Origin: Arthrobacter nitroguajacolicus_D
GTDB taxonomy: Bacteria; Actinomycetota; Actinomycetes; Actinomycetales; Micrococcaceae
Direction: 5' to 3'
NCBI RefSeq assembly: GCF_031455195.1
Contig: NZ_JAVDSH010000012.1
Span: forward strand, 1-64,000
DNA: 64,000 nucleotides
The position numbers and the translations under genes were made by a program. Positions 55,510-63,921 of the stretch are shown here, in pieces. Each line of letters begins with the position of its first letter. The first letter of the stretch is position 1. The notes under the pieces were generated by a model. That model saw nothing but the letters and a program-made list of their open reading frames with translations, had not been told where the DNA came from and did not search any database.

Positions 55510-57614
55510 GCGTCGATGCGCTCCCTGTCCAGAGTCGCGGCGCCGGCAATAATGAACTCCTTGCGCGGCGCCACGTCCGAGCCCATCAGGAGGTCGAACA
55601 CTTCTTCTGCCCGCTGGGCACTGTCGATGCCTACCTTCCGGAGGGTCCGGTGGCGCGGGTCCATGGTAGTTTCGGCCAGTTGCTGCGCGTCCATTTCACC
55701 CAGGCCCTTGTAACGCTGGATGGGCTCCTTGTAGCGCTTCCCCTCCTTGGCCAGGTTGTTGAGGAGGACATGAAGTTCGGCCTCGGAGTAGGTGTAGATC
55801 ATCTCGTTGGCCTTCTGGCCCGGGTTGATGACTTCAACCCGGTGCAAAGGCGGTACCGCGGCAAAAACGCGGCCGGCCTCAACCATGGGACGCATGTAGC
55901 GGAAGAACAGCGTCAGCAGGAGGGTACGGATGTGCGCGCCATCGACGTCGGCGTCAGTCATGAGGATGACCTTGCCGTATCTGGCTGCGTCAAGATCGAA
56001 ACTGCGGCCCGAGCCGGCACCCACCACCTGGATCAGCGCCGCGCACTCAGCATTGGAGAGCATGTCCCCCACCGAGGCCTTCTGCACATTCAGGATTTTG
56101 CCTCGAATGGGGAGCAGCGCCTGGAAGTCAGAGGAGCGCGCGAGCTTGGCAGTACCCAGCGCGGAGTCACCCTCGACAATGAAGAGTTCTGACCGGGCAA
56201 CGTCGTCGGTCCGGCAGTCAGCGAGCTTGGTAGGCATCGATGAGGTTTCCAGGGCGTTCTTGCGGCGCTGGGTTTCCTTATGGACGCGGGCCGAGATGCG
56301 CGACTTCATCTCGCTGACCATCTTCTCCAGCAGAAGGGCCGACTGGGCCTTGTCATTGCGGTTGGCGGAATTCAGCCGGGAGGTGATCTCCTTTTCAACG
56401 ACCTTCGCCACGATGGCCCTGACCGCCGATGTGCCAAGGATCTCCTTGGTCTGCCCCTCGAACTGGGGCTCCGCCAGGCGTACCGTCAACACGGCGGTCA
56501 GCCCGGCGAGGATGTCGTCTTTCTCGATCTTGTCGTTGCCGGCTTTGAGCTTGCGGGCATTCGTCTCCACAGCTTTGCGGAAGGTCTTCAGCAGGGCAGC
56601 TTCAAACCCCGACTGGTGGGTTCCGCCTTTCGGCGTGGCGATGATATTGACGAAGCTGCGCATGGTGGTCTCGTACCCAATACCCCAACGCAGGGCAATA
56701 TCGACCTCGCAGTCGCGCTCGACTTCGGCAATCTTGCTGTGCCCCTTCTCGTCAAGGACAGGCACGGTTTCCTTGAACTTCCCGGAACCATGGAGACGCC
56801 AAACGTCAGTCACTCCGGAATCGGCTGCAAGGAACTCAACAAACTCGGAGATGCCGCCGTCGTGGTGGAATACCTCTTCGTGGGCCCCGTTCTCGCCCGG
56901 CGTTCCGGCCAGCTTCCGCTCATCGCGGACCGTGATTTTCAGGCCTGGGACCAGGAAGGAGGTCTGGCGTGCGCGTGCTGCGAGGTCGTCGTAGGAGAAC
57001 TTTGCGTCCGGCGTGAAAATCTGGCGGTCCGCCCAGTAGCGGACCCGGGTTCCCGTCACACCGCGCTTGGCCTTGCCCACGACGTCCAGCACCGAGTTCT
57101 CCACGAAGGGCTCGAAAGGCGAGTCGGGTCCGGGCTTGGAGCCTGAGTCCACGAACCGGCCAGGCTCGCCACGGCGGAACGACATCTGGTAGGTCTTGCT
57201 GTCCCGGTCCACCTGGACGTCCAGCCGGCTCGACAACGCATTGACTACTGACGCGCCCACACCATGCAGGCCACCGGATGCAGTGTAGGAACCGCCGCCG
57301 AACTTGCCACCCGCATGCAGTTTGGTAAAGACAACTTCGACGCCGGAGAGTCCGGTTTTCGGCTCGACATCCACGGGGATGCCACGGCCGTCATCGTGTA
57401 TTTCCACCGAGTTATCGGCATGCAGGATCACTTTGATGTCGTGGCCGAAACCTGCCAGCGCCTCGTCCACCGCGTTGTCGATGATCTCCCACAGGCAGTG
57501 CATGAGGCCGCGGGAGTCGGTGGACCCGATATACATGCCCGGACGCTTTCGGACGGCTTCCAGGCCTTCGAGGACGGACAGGTGCCGGGCGTTGTATTCA
57601 GAACTCGGTGCCAC
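55506..57614 (-). CDS. parE: DNA topoisomerase IV subunit B
   Basis: A 702-residue ATPase subunit of a type IIA topoisomerase that, with ParC, decatenates daughter chromosomes. The GHKL ATPase core is KRPGMYIGSTDSRGLMHCLWEIIDNAVDEALAG (visible blocks GMYIGSTDSRGLMH and EIIDNAVDEAL) followed by DDGRGIPV and the glycine-rich lid GLHGVGASVVNALS. The TOPRIM domain has FIVEGDSALGTAKLARS and DADVDGAHIRTLLLT. The first codon is the GTG at 57614 with AAGGAG about 10 bases upstream. The partner parC is 12 kb away on the opposite strand. Confidence 0.93.
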   Translation of the reverse strand: MAPSSEYNARHLSVLEGLEAVRKRPGMYIGSTDSRGLMHCLWEIIDNAVDEALAGFGHDIKVILHADNSVEIHDDGRGIPVDVEPKTGLSGVEVVFTKLHAGGKFGGGSYTASGGLHGVGASVVNALSSRLDVQVDRDSKTYQMSFRRGEPGRFVDSGSKPGPDSPFEPFVENSVLDVVGKAKRGVTGTRVRYWADRQIFTPDAKFSYDDLAARARQTSFLVPGLKITVRDERKLAGTPGENGAHEEVFHHDGGISEFVEFLAADSGVTDVWRLHGSGKFKETVPVLDEKGHSKIAEVERDCEVDIALRWGIGYETTMRSFVNIIATPKGGTHQSGFEAALLKTFRKAVETNARKLKAGNDKIEKDDILAGLTAVLTVRLAEPQFEGQTKEILGTSAVRAIVAKVVEKEITSRLNSANRNDKAQSALLLEKMVSEMKSRISARVHKETQRRKNALETSSMPTKLADCRTDDVARSELFIVEGDSALGTAKLARSSDFQALLPIRGKILNVQKASVGDMLSNAECAALIQVVGAGSGRSFDLDAARYGKVILMTDADVDGAHIRTLLLTLFFRYMRPMVEAGRVFAAVPPLHRVEVINPGQKANEMIYTYSEAELHVLLNNLAKEGKRYKEPIQRYKGLGEMDAQQLAETTMDPRHRTLRKVGIDSAQRAEEVFDLLMGSDVAPRKEFIIAGAATLDRERIDA

Positions 57615-57869
57615 TCGCGGTGTGCTCCTTCAGGGGTATATCTCAGGGTATTTCCCAGCCGTGCAATCGCTGGTATTTCAAGGCAAACACTGCCCATACT
57701 AGGCTAGCTCCGCCGACCGACAGCTTCGGGTTGCCACTCCCGTACCGGGCTTTCCGGAAAGTTACGTTACGCACATGTGATACGCGGACAGCGAAAGTGA
57801 CCCATCCTTGCCATGGATCTGCGTCGAATGCTGGTTATATGGATGTACAGAACTACTAAGGAGGCCGAC

Positions 57870-58091
57870 ATGACAACAGCAGTTGCAGACCGCACGCTGA
57901 ACGCAGCTGACCGGTGCGATCGTTGCGGAGCCCAGGCGTATGTCCGCGTTGTACTCGAGTCCTCCGGTGGTGAGCTGCTTTTCTGCGGCCACCACGCACG
58001 TGCAGTGGAAGCTACGCTTCGGCCCATGACTTCGGACTGGCACGATGAGACCGAGCGCCTCAACGAGAAGGCACCCGTCCCCGTCGACTAG
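57870..58091 (+). CDS. DUF7455-type small zinc-ribbon protein
   Basis: A 73-residue protein common next to sigA in actinobacteria. The two metal-ligand groups are DRCDRCGAQAYVRV and LFCGHHARAV, i.e. Cys-x2-Cys and Cys-x-His-His, a zinc ribbon. The end is acidic. AAGGAGG lies 5 bases before the ATG, a very strong ribosome-binding site that suggests high expression. Function unknown. Two hairpins separate it from the convergent sigA gene. Confidence 0.87.
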   Translation: MTTAVADRTLNAADRCDRCGAQAYVRVVLESSGGELLFCGHHARAVEATLRPMTSDWHDETERLNEKAPVPVD

Positions 58092-58131
58092 GCAGGGCAC
58101 ACCGGCAGGATCCGGAAAACCATTTGAGCGT

Positions 58132-58163
58132 ACAGGGCTCCTCCCAATCGGGAGGAGCCCTGT
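58132..58163 (+). terminator. Terminator of the DUF7455 gene
   Basis: A perfect 14-bp stem ACAGGGCTCCTCCC (58132-58145) with its complement at 58150-58163 and loop AATC, followed by TGCGTTGT. Confidence 0.88.
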
Positions 58164-58176
58164 TGCGTTGTCGCCC

Positions 58177-58236
58177 GGGCGCACGCCTCCAGCGGGCGCA
58201 CGCCTCCAGGGCGCATGCCTCCAGAGCGCATGCCGC
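58177..58236. repeat. Short tandem repeat between DUF7455 and sigA
   Basis: Units GGGCGCACGCCTCCAGC (58177-58193), GGGCGCACGCCTCCAGG (58194-58210), GCGCATGCCTCCAGA (58211-58225) and a truncated GCGCATGCCGC (58226-58236). The period is 15-17 bp with near-identical cores, so copy number may vary between strains. Confidence 0.75.
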
Positions 58237-58246
58237 GAACACGAAA

Positions 58247-58276
58247 GCGGCCCAGCCGGAATTCCGGCTGGGCCGC
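58247..58276 (-). terminator. Terminator of sigA
   Basis: A perfect 30-bp palindrome, GCGGCCCAGCCGG-AATT-CCGGCTGGGCCGC, 20 bases after the sigA stop, followed on the minus strand by TTTC. It forms a 13-bp stem. Confidence 0.87.
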
Positions 58277-58296
58277 CCAAGGGAAGCTTGAAGTCT

Positions 58297-59610
58297 TTAG
58301 TCCAGGTAGTCCCGGAGGACCTGCGAGCGGGACGGGTGCCGCAGCTTGGACATGGTCTTCGATTCGATCTGGCGGATACGCTCGCGCGTCACTCCGTAGA
58401 CCTTGCCGATTTCGTCTAAAGTCTTCGGCTGGCCGTCGGTCAGGCCGAAACGCATGGCTACCACACCGGCTTCGCGCTCGGACAGGGTGTCCAGGACGGA
58501 ATGCAGTTGCTCCTGCAGGAGGGTGAAGCTGACAGCGTCCGCCGGAACAACAGCTTCCGAGTCCTCGATCAGGTCGCCGAACTCCGAGTCGCCATCCTCG
58601 CCCAGCGGGGTGTGCAGCGAGATGGGCTCACGGCCGTACTTCTGGACTTCGACGACCTTCTCGGGCGTCATGTCCAGCTCCAGGGCTAGTTCTTCCGGCG
58701 TTGGTTCGCGGCCGAGGTCCTGCAACATCTGCCGCTGGACACGGGCCAGCTTGTTGATGACCTCCACCATGTGCACCGGAATACGGATGGTGCGGGCCTG
58801 GTCGGCCATCGCGCGGGTGATGGCCTGGCGGATCCACCAGGTGGCGTACGTGGAGAACTTGAAGCCCTTGGTGTAGTCGAACTTCTCGACGGCACGGATG
58901 AGACCCAGGTTGCCTTCCTGGATCAGGTCGAGGAAGAGCATGCCACGGCCGGTGTAGCGCTTTGCCAGCGAAACGACGAGTCGCAGGTTGGCTTCAAGAA
59001 GGTGGTTCTTGGCGCGCTTGCCATCGTGGATCACGAACTCGAGTTCACGCTTGAGTTTCGGGTCCATGGAACCGTCGTCAGCGTTGATCTTTTCTTCGGC
59101 GAAGAGTCCGGCTTCAATGCGGAGGGCGAGATCGACTTCCTGCTCGGCATTCAGCAGTGCGACCTTACCGATCTGCTTCAGGTAGTCCTTGACGGGGTCG
59201 GCGGTGGCGCCGGCCGACATCACCTGCTGGACGGGAGCGTCGTCGTCATCGGCATCCGAGTAGACGAACCCGGAACCGGATGGAGCGGCCTTTTCCTTAG
59301 GGGTGGTGGCGCCATCCTCAGTGTCGTCGTCTCCGACTTCGACCTCTTCCGCCGCAGCGGGATCGAAGTCTTCGTCTTCGGCGTTGGCGTCCTCGGCGTC
59401 TGAGCCTGAGGACTGGTTCGCGGCTTCAGCGGCGGCCTTCGCGCCGGGCTTGGGTCCGCGCTTCTTGGGTGCAGGCTTGTCAGAGCCACCCTCTGAGGCT
59501 TTGTTGGCAGCACGTGTAGCAGCGCGCTTTGCCGATGTGGCCGCCTTCTTTTCCTCAGCGGACAGTTCGGCCAGGGCGGCGGGTTCCTTCTCGACGGAAG
59601 ACGGGGTCAC
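58297..59610 (-). CDS. sigA: Principal RNA polymerase sigma factor SigA (RpoD/HrdB)
   Basis: The 437-residue housekeeping sigma-70. After a ~130-residue Lys/Ala-rich then acidic N-terminal extension, region 1.2 begins near TADPVKDYLKQIGKVALLNAEQEVDLA (visible core DPVKDYLKQIG). Region 2 is NLRLVVSLAKRYTGRGM ... DLIQEGNLGLIRAVEKFDY ... FSTYATWWIRQAITRAMADQ, which binds the -10 element. Region 4.2 is TLDEIGKVYGVTRERIRQIE, the -35 helix. The GTG at 59610 has AAAGG 7 bases upstream. It is separate from dnaG, which in many bacteria lies next to it. Confidence 0.96.
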   Translation of the reverse strand: MTPSSVEKEPAALAELSAEEKKAATSAKRAATRAANKASEGGSDKPAPKKRGPKPGAKAAAEAANQSSGSDAEDANAEDEDFDPAAAEEVEVGDDDTEDGATTPKEKAAPSGSGFVYSDADDDDAPVQQVMSAGATADPVKDYLKQIGKVALLNAEQEVDLALRIEAGLFAEEKINADDGSMDPKLKRELEFVIHDGKRAKNHLLEANLRLVVSLAKRYTGRGMLFLDLIQEGNLGLIRAVEKFDYTKGFKFSTYATWWIRQAITRAMADQARTIRIPVHMVEVINKLARVQRQMLQDLGREPTPEELALELDMTPEKVVEVQKYGREPISLHTPLGEDGDSEFGDLIEDSEAVVPADAVSFTLLQEQLHSVLDTLSEREAGVVAMRFGLTDGQPKTLDEIGKVYGVTRERIRQIESKTMSKLRHPSRSQVLRDYLD

Positions 59611-59748
59611 AGAAAACCTTTCTAGCGGCGGTCTGTGGAATCACCATACGGGCAACACCACTATGACCCTGTCAAGTCCGCGATCAATTTCAAATGTGAT
59701 CGCCGCCTGCAGAGTCCTTATGTAGAACTCCCGACGACGCTGTTATGT

Positions 59749-59763
59749 TCCCGATATACGGGA
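59749..59763. promoter_or_regulatory. Dyad upstream of sigA
   Basis: TCCCG-ATATA-CGGGA (59749-59763) is an inverted repeat in the 244-base gap upstream of sigA, between sigA and the DUF4192 gene. Its CCCGATAT half also occurs in the palindrome upstream of sepH (34278-34293). Confidence 0.4.
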
Positions 59764-59854
59764 CACTTCAGGCATTCGAACGCGGACCCAACCGGGTCTC
59801 GGCATCCATTGTCTCACGGTTTTGGAAAACCTACGCCTGATAAATCGTCGAGCA

Positions 59855-61150
59855 CTACGCGGAAAGGCCATGCTGCCCCCGCCAGGCGGAGCCGGGCCGT
59901 CGTGCCCACTCGCAAATGGCGCCGTGTGCAAGAACCTCACTGAGCAGTTCCGCCAATCGATAACCGGGACAGGCTGCCTCCGCGAGCTCCAGGCTGGCGT
60001 GGGCTATTGAGCCACTTCCCTTGCACCAAGAGATCCACCCTTGGATGGTCAGGGCCGCCGCGGCCACAGCACCTGACTCTCCGTCGACGCACAGAGTGGC
60101 CAGGACCTGTTGCAACGCATGGAGTTGGGGCCAGAGGGGCACCTCAGGCCGCATTCCCAGGAGGACATCGCCATAGGTATAGACGTCCACCGCGCTCCAG
60201 GAGCCGGTCGACGGCACTGCAGCGGGGGTGGCCGCAACGGCCGGCACGCCGACTTCGCAAGGATCGAAAACCGGGCCCTCCCCTCCATCACCATAGAACC
60301 CGCCATCGCCATCCAACCCGCCATCGCCATCGAAGAGCCCGTATGCCGCGGCTCCGGACTTTGCGGACTCGATTCCGGCGGCTGCCATGACAATGACAGC
60401 GTCCCGCCAGGCCGGGACCTTGAGCGTCATCCGCAGGAATCCGATGAGCCCGGCATCCTGGGCCGGCTGTAACGGATCGCCTCCCCCTTGGGTGCTGATG
60501 ACGTGCTGCCAAACGGCCAGGACGGCATCCAAGCACTGCTCGTTGCGCCACAGGCTGAGCAGCCGATCACCGTAGCGTGCCTCCGCTTCAAGGATTTCCA
60601 CATCAAGGCTGCCGTACCTGGCCAATGAAGATGTTCCTGGCCCGGCTCCCGGCGGCGGACCGACAGTACTCCCCTGGTACACCAGTTCTGCGCTCAGACT
60701 GCTGTCCCTAATGCGATCGACGGAGTGGCCCGGCACCGGGCAACAGCCAAGGTCAGTGCAGTACGCGCTGCGCCAGTACTGCTTTCCCACCAACCACGCA
60801 TCGCGAACGGTTAGGTCCACTTCGTCAAGGCATTGCCGCAGTTCCTCGAGCAACGGAACCATCGTGCGGACCACGGCACCGTCCGCCCACCCGGCATCGG
60901 AGTAGAGGGCCACGACAACGCCATCTGCTTCCTCGTCAGAGATCAGGTAGCTGCGCACCCGCTCGGCAAAACCGGCTAATACCTGCGGCGAATGCCGGAT
61001 GGGCAAATCGACGCGCAATGTGGCCCCGAGGATCTTCCCTTGCATGGTGATGGCGACGAGGCTGTCTTCAGGGCAGTAGCCCAACATGTGCGGAATGTAA
61101 CCGAGAATGTCTTCAGGCCGGCGAATGCTCAGGGTCTTGTTCGTTGTCAT
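59855..61150 (-). CDS. DUF4192 domain-containing protein
   Basis: A 431-residue actinobacterial protein of unknown function. The family start SIRRPEDILGYIPHMLGYCPEDSLVAITM (visible as RRPEDILGYIPHMLGY) and the Cys-rich block YCTDLGCCPVPGHSVD near residue 135, probably metal binding, are clear. A Gly/Asp repeat GDGGLDGDGGFYGDGGEGP at about residues 277-295 is an insertion that looks like slipped-strand expansion. The ATG at 61150 has GGAG just upstream. It is the next minus-strand gene upstream of sigA. Confidence 0.87.
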   Translation of the reverse strand: MTTNKTLSIRRPEDILGYIPHMLGYCPEDSLVAITMQGKILGATLRVDLPIRHSPQVLAGFAERVRSYLISDEEADGVVVALYSDAGWADGAVVRTMVPLLEELRQCLDEVDLTVRDAWLVGKQYWRSAYCTDLGCCPVPGHSVDRIRDSSLSAELVYQGSTVGPPPGAGPGTSSLARYGSLDVEILEAEARYGDRLLSLWRNEQCLDAVLAVWQHVISTQGGGDPLQPAQDAGLIGFLRMTLKVPAWRDAVIVMAAAGIESAKSGAAAYGLFDGDGGLDGDGGFYGDGGEGPVFDPCEVGVPAVAATPAAVPSTGSWSAVDVYTYGDVLLGMRPEVPLWPQLHALQQVLATLCVDGESGAVAAAALTIQGWISWCKGSGSIAHASLELAEAACPGYRLAELLSEVLAHGAICEWARRPGSAWRGQHGLSA

Positions 61151-61228
61151 GGCTCCAGCCTGCGCAAGCCAAGCCGGCGTCACCAGAGACCATTCGCCGT
61201 ATGTGGAAAAGCCGTCGACGCGGGCCGG

Positions 61229-62596
61229 TCAGGCCCGGTCCGGCCCGTCGCCCGCCGCTCCGGCGCGCTGGCTGCGCCGTCGCTCTATCCGGTCCCGGCG
61301 CTGCTTGGCGAGCGTAGCAACCAACGGAGGCACGTGGATTCCCTGGGCTGCCATCTGTCGCCGGACCTTGCGCCGTGTCATCAGGATGAGGACCGTTCCA
61401 AGTCCAAGGAGCACAAACTGGACGCTGAGGGCTATGCGGAAGGAGGCCAGGCCGTACAGCTCGCCACCCGAGAAGCCACTGGCATTGAGGAGATCCAGGA
61501 CCAGGCCGATGAGGTAGATCGCGACGAGCGCCGCTATGAAGCCCCCGACATTGACGATGCCTGTAGCAGTGCCGATCCGATGGGAGGGGTTGAAGGTACG
61601 GGCGAAGTCGAATCCAATCATCGATCCTGGGCCACCTATGGCCAGTACAACCACAAGGATCACCAGGAGCCATAGGGGCGCCCGTTCAGGAAGAGCCAGG
61701 ACCGCCGCCCACGCCAGGGCTGTGGCGAGGGTGATCAGCAGGACCAGCGCAGACCGTCGCATGGGATGTTTCGCCACGAAGCGCCCAAAGCCGGGGCCGG
61801 CCACAATGGCTGTGCCCACGAAGAGCGCCATCAATGCCGAAACCGTCCCTGTGTCCAGTCCTTGGGCAGAAAGCAGGAACGGGTAGCCCCAGGTCATCGC
61901 AAAGAGGTTTCCACTGAATTGCACCGTGAAATGGCTCCACAGCCCGAGGCGGGTGCCCGGCTGCTTCCAGGCGCGCGAGAGCGAAATTCCAGTGGCCCTG
62001 AGCCCCTGCCCTTCGTCCCGCGGAGGGTGTCCGGGAGGCGCATCCCGCAACAAGGCTAGGACAAGCACGACTGCCAATACCGACATTGCTGCCAGCGTCA
62101 GGAAGGCCGGAGTCCAGCCGGCGGAATGCAGGAGCAGCGCAAACGGGACAACGCTGAAGAGTTGTCCAAGCTGGCCGCACATCCCCGTGAGCTGGGTAAC
62201 CAGCGGCACCTTGGCCGGGGCGAACCACAAGGGGACCAAACGGATCACCGAGATGAAGGTCATGGCGTCGCCTGCCCCTACCAGCACGCGGCCCAGGACA
62301 CCACCGGGAACACTCTCAGCGAAAGCCAGCTGCAACTGCCCCAAGCCCATGAGAACAGCACCACCGGCCACCATGGCCCGGGAACCGAACCTGTCCACCA
62401 GGACACCCACGGGAATTTGCAGGCCGGCATAAACCAGCAACTGCAGCACCGTGAAGAAGGAGATCGCAGCGGCGCTGGCATCAAAACGCTCGGTCGCCTC
62501 CAGGCCTGCCACGCCAAAGGACGTGCGCTGCGCCACGGCCACCAAGTAGGCGAAGACGCCGATCGTCCAGATGAGCCAGGCGCGGGGAGCATTCAC
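61229..62596 (-). CDS. MFS transporter (anion/sugar-type)
   Basis: A 455-residue major facilitator protein with about twelve helices. It starts WLIWTIGVFAYLVAVAQRTSFGVAGLEA, and motif A is VDRFGSRAMVAGGAVLMGLGQ between helices 2 and 3. The substrate is unknown; relatives are labelled nitrate/nitrite or sugar-phosphate type permeases. The GTG start lies 6 bases after CATAAT (minus-strand 62608-62603), a clean leaderless arrangement. The C-terminal tail is basic (RRDRIERRRSQRAG). It lies between PAC2 and DUF4192. Confidence 0.87.
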   Translation of the reverse strand: MNAPRAWLIWTIGVFAYLVAVAQRTSFGVAGLEATERFDASAAAISFFTVLQLLVYAGLQIPVGVLVDRFGSRAMVAGGAVLMGLGQLQLAFAESVPGGVLGRVLVGAGDAMTFISVIRLVPLWFAPAKVPLVTQLTGMCGQLGQLFSVVPFALLLHSAGWTPAFLTLAAMSVLAVVLVLALLRDAPPGHPPRDEGQGLRATGISLSRAWKQPGTRLGLWSHFTVQFSGNLFAMTWGYPFLLSAQGLDTGTVSALMALFVGTAIVAGPGFGRFVAKHPMRRSALVLLITLATALAWAAVLALPERAPLWLLVILVVVLAIGGPGSMIGFDFARTFNPSHRIGTATGIVNVGGFIAALVAIYLIGLVLDLLNASGFSGGELYGLASFRIALSVQFVLLGLGTVLILMTRRKVRRQMAAQGIHVPPLVATLAKQRRDRIERRRSQRAGAAGDGPDRA

Positions 62597-62631
62597 CCCC
62601 CAATTATGCCTCCCGGGACTTCAAAGCTGAT

Positions 62632-63570
62632 TTATTGCGGCAAGTCTTTACGGGCCAGGTATGCCTCAACTGCGGCGCCGATGTCCTCGGCGTTGGGCAG
62701 TTCGTCATTCTCGTCGGCCAGCAGCGAGCGGCGAACCAGGCCTTCGGATTTCTCGTCGTACCGGGTCTCCAAGTTGGCGACCACGGCCTGCACCTCTTCG
62801 GAGGCCTGGATCTGTTCGGCGATCTGGCGCCCCACTTCGCGTCCCGCTTCACGAAGCCGGTCGGTGGGCAGCATCAAGGATGTTGCGGCACCCAGGTACT
62901 CCAACCCTGCCACGGCGGCTGGCGGGTACTCGGCTTCGGCAAGGTAATGCGGGACGTGGATGACGTAGCCTGCCACGTTTCGCTCCGCTTCAGTGAGTCG
63001 AAGCTCAAGGATGTGGCCAATTGCGGCGGGCACGTCGACGGTGGGCTTCCAGCTGGAGATGCCATCGATCAGTTCTGGCCGGTTTCCGTGCACCGTGACG
63101 CCAACCGGCCGGGTGTGCGGTACCGGCATGGGGATGGAATGAATCCACGTCACCAGGTTCACGTCCAGCTTCTCAACGATTCCGACGACGGCCCGGGAGA
63201 ATCGCTCCCACTGGAGGTCCGGTTCAAAACCGGCCAACAGGAGGAAGGGCTGGCCGAGGCCGTCGTTCAGCTTGTACAAGCCCAGCTTCGGGGCCTGGTA
63301 GTCCTCGAGGTGGTCTTCGACGAAGCTGATGTGCGGCCGCCGCGAACGGTAGTCGATGAGCTGGTCGGCGTCGAACATGGCAACGACCTGGACGTCGTCT
63401 CCGTCCAATAGCTCTGCGTTGATCTGCCGGACCACGTGACCGGCATCGGCGAAGCCCGTGAAGCCCATGACCATGTCCAGGCCCCGCAGTTCGGGGCTAT
63501 GGAACGTCTCGATGTTGCTCGCATAGAGCGACTCGGGGTCCAGGAGGGAGCCGGATATCCGTTCAAACAC
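62632..63570 (-). CDS. PAC2 (proteasome assembly chaperone) family protein
   Basis: A 312-residue soluble protein of the PAC2 family, named after the eukaryotic/archaeal proteasome-assembly chaperone, though the bacterial role is unclear. Conserved blocks are MGFTGFADAGHVVRQI near the start, HPHISFVED-like RRPHISFVEDHLEDYQ, SIPMPVPHTRPVGVTVHG and IHVPHYLAEAEYPPAAVAGLEYL. The start is the GTG at 63570 with GAAAGGA 9 bases upstream. Actinobacteria of this group often have a Pup-proteasome, so a link is plausible, but no proteasome gene is in the window. Confidence 0.9.
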   Translation of the reverse strand: MFERISGSLLDPESLYASNIETFHSPELRGLDMVMGFTGFADAGHVVRQINAELLDGDDVQVVAMFDADQLIDYRSRRPHISFVEDHLEDYQAPKLGLYKLNDGLGQPFLLLAGFEPDLQWERFSRAVVGIVEKLDVNLVTWIHSIPMPVPHTRPVGVTVHGNRPELIDGISSWKPTVDVPAAIGHILELRLTEAERNVAGYVIHVPHYLAEAEYPPAAVAGLEYLGAATSLMLPTDRLREAGREVGRQIAEQIQASEEVQAVVANLETRYDEKSEGLVRRSLLADENDELPNAEDIGAAVEAYLARKDLPQ

Positions 63571-63921
63571 GGCATGTTCCTTTCACGAAGACAATCTTCA
63601 GGACGAAGACAAATTTCAGGGTGGCCAGCTGTTGCCGGAGGACGGGGACGAGGAACTCCCTGCCCGGCTGTGCGGCACTCTTCTCTAGTGGTACAACGCA
63701 CCACTATCACGGGACATTCCTGCCCCGGTTGTGCCGCAGCTCTCATTTAATTGCTGTCCGCAGCGCCCGAGAGACTACGATCGAAACGGACCGGCGCCCG
63801 TGCGGCGCCGACCCTGAAGACCAAGGCCGCCGTCGCAAGATGACGTGGGGCGCTAACCGGGGCAGGCCGCCAAACATGCGGCCCCGCCATGCAATGCAGA
63901 GAGAAGTGAGGACAGATCCTC
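63571..63921. other. 351-base divergent intergenic region PAC2 / next gene
   Basis: The longest gene-free stretch. It contains an 18-bp tandem direct repeat (63585-63620), the 7-bp inverted repeat TAGTGGT (63686-63692) / ACCACTA (63700-63706) with a 7-base centre, and the hairpin CGGCGCC (63792-63798) / GGCGCCG (63804-63810). The long 5' region of the rightward gene may be a regulated leader. I see no known riboswitch fold and no convincing small ORF. Confidence 0.5.
63585..63620. repeat. 18-bp tandem direct repeat upstream of PAC2
   Basis: ACGAAGACAATCTTCAGG (63585-63602) is followed immediately by ACGAAGACAAATTTCAGG (63603-63620), 16 of 18 identical. It sits just upstream of the PAC2 ribosome-binding site, so it may be in the PAC2 promoter or 5' leader. 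Confidence 0.8.

Noticed and set aside
59643..59675. sigA promoter from TTGACA (minus strand, 59675-59670) and TATGGT (59648-59643)
   Set aside because: The spacing is 21 bases, too long for a normal sigma-70 promoter; not reported as a feature.
63571..63921. Glycine or other riboswitch in the long leader
   Set aside because: GAGAGACTACG and the GGCGCCG hairpin look superficially like parts of an aptamer, but the conserved core and second helix of the glycine riboswitch are not there.
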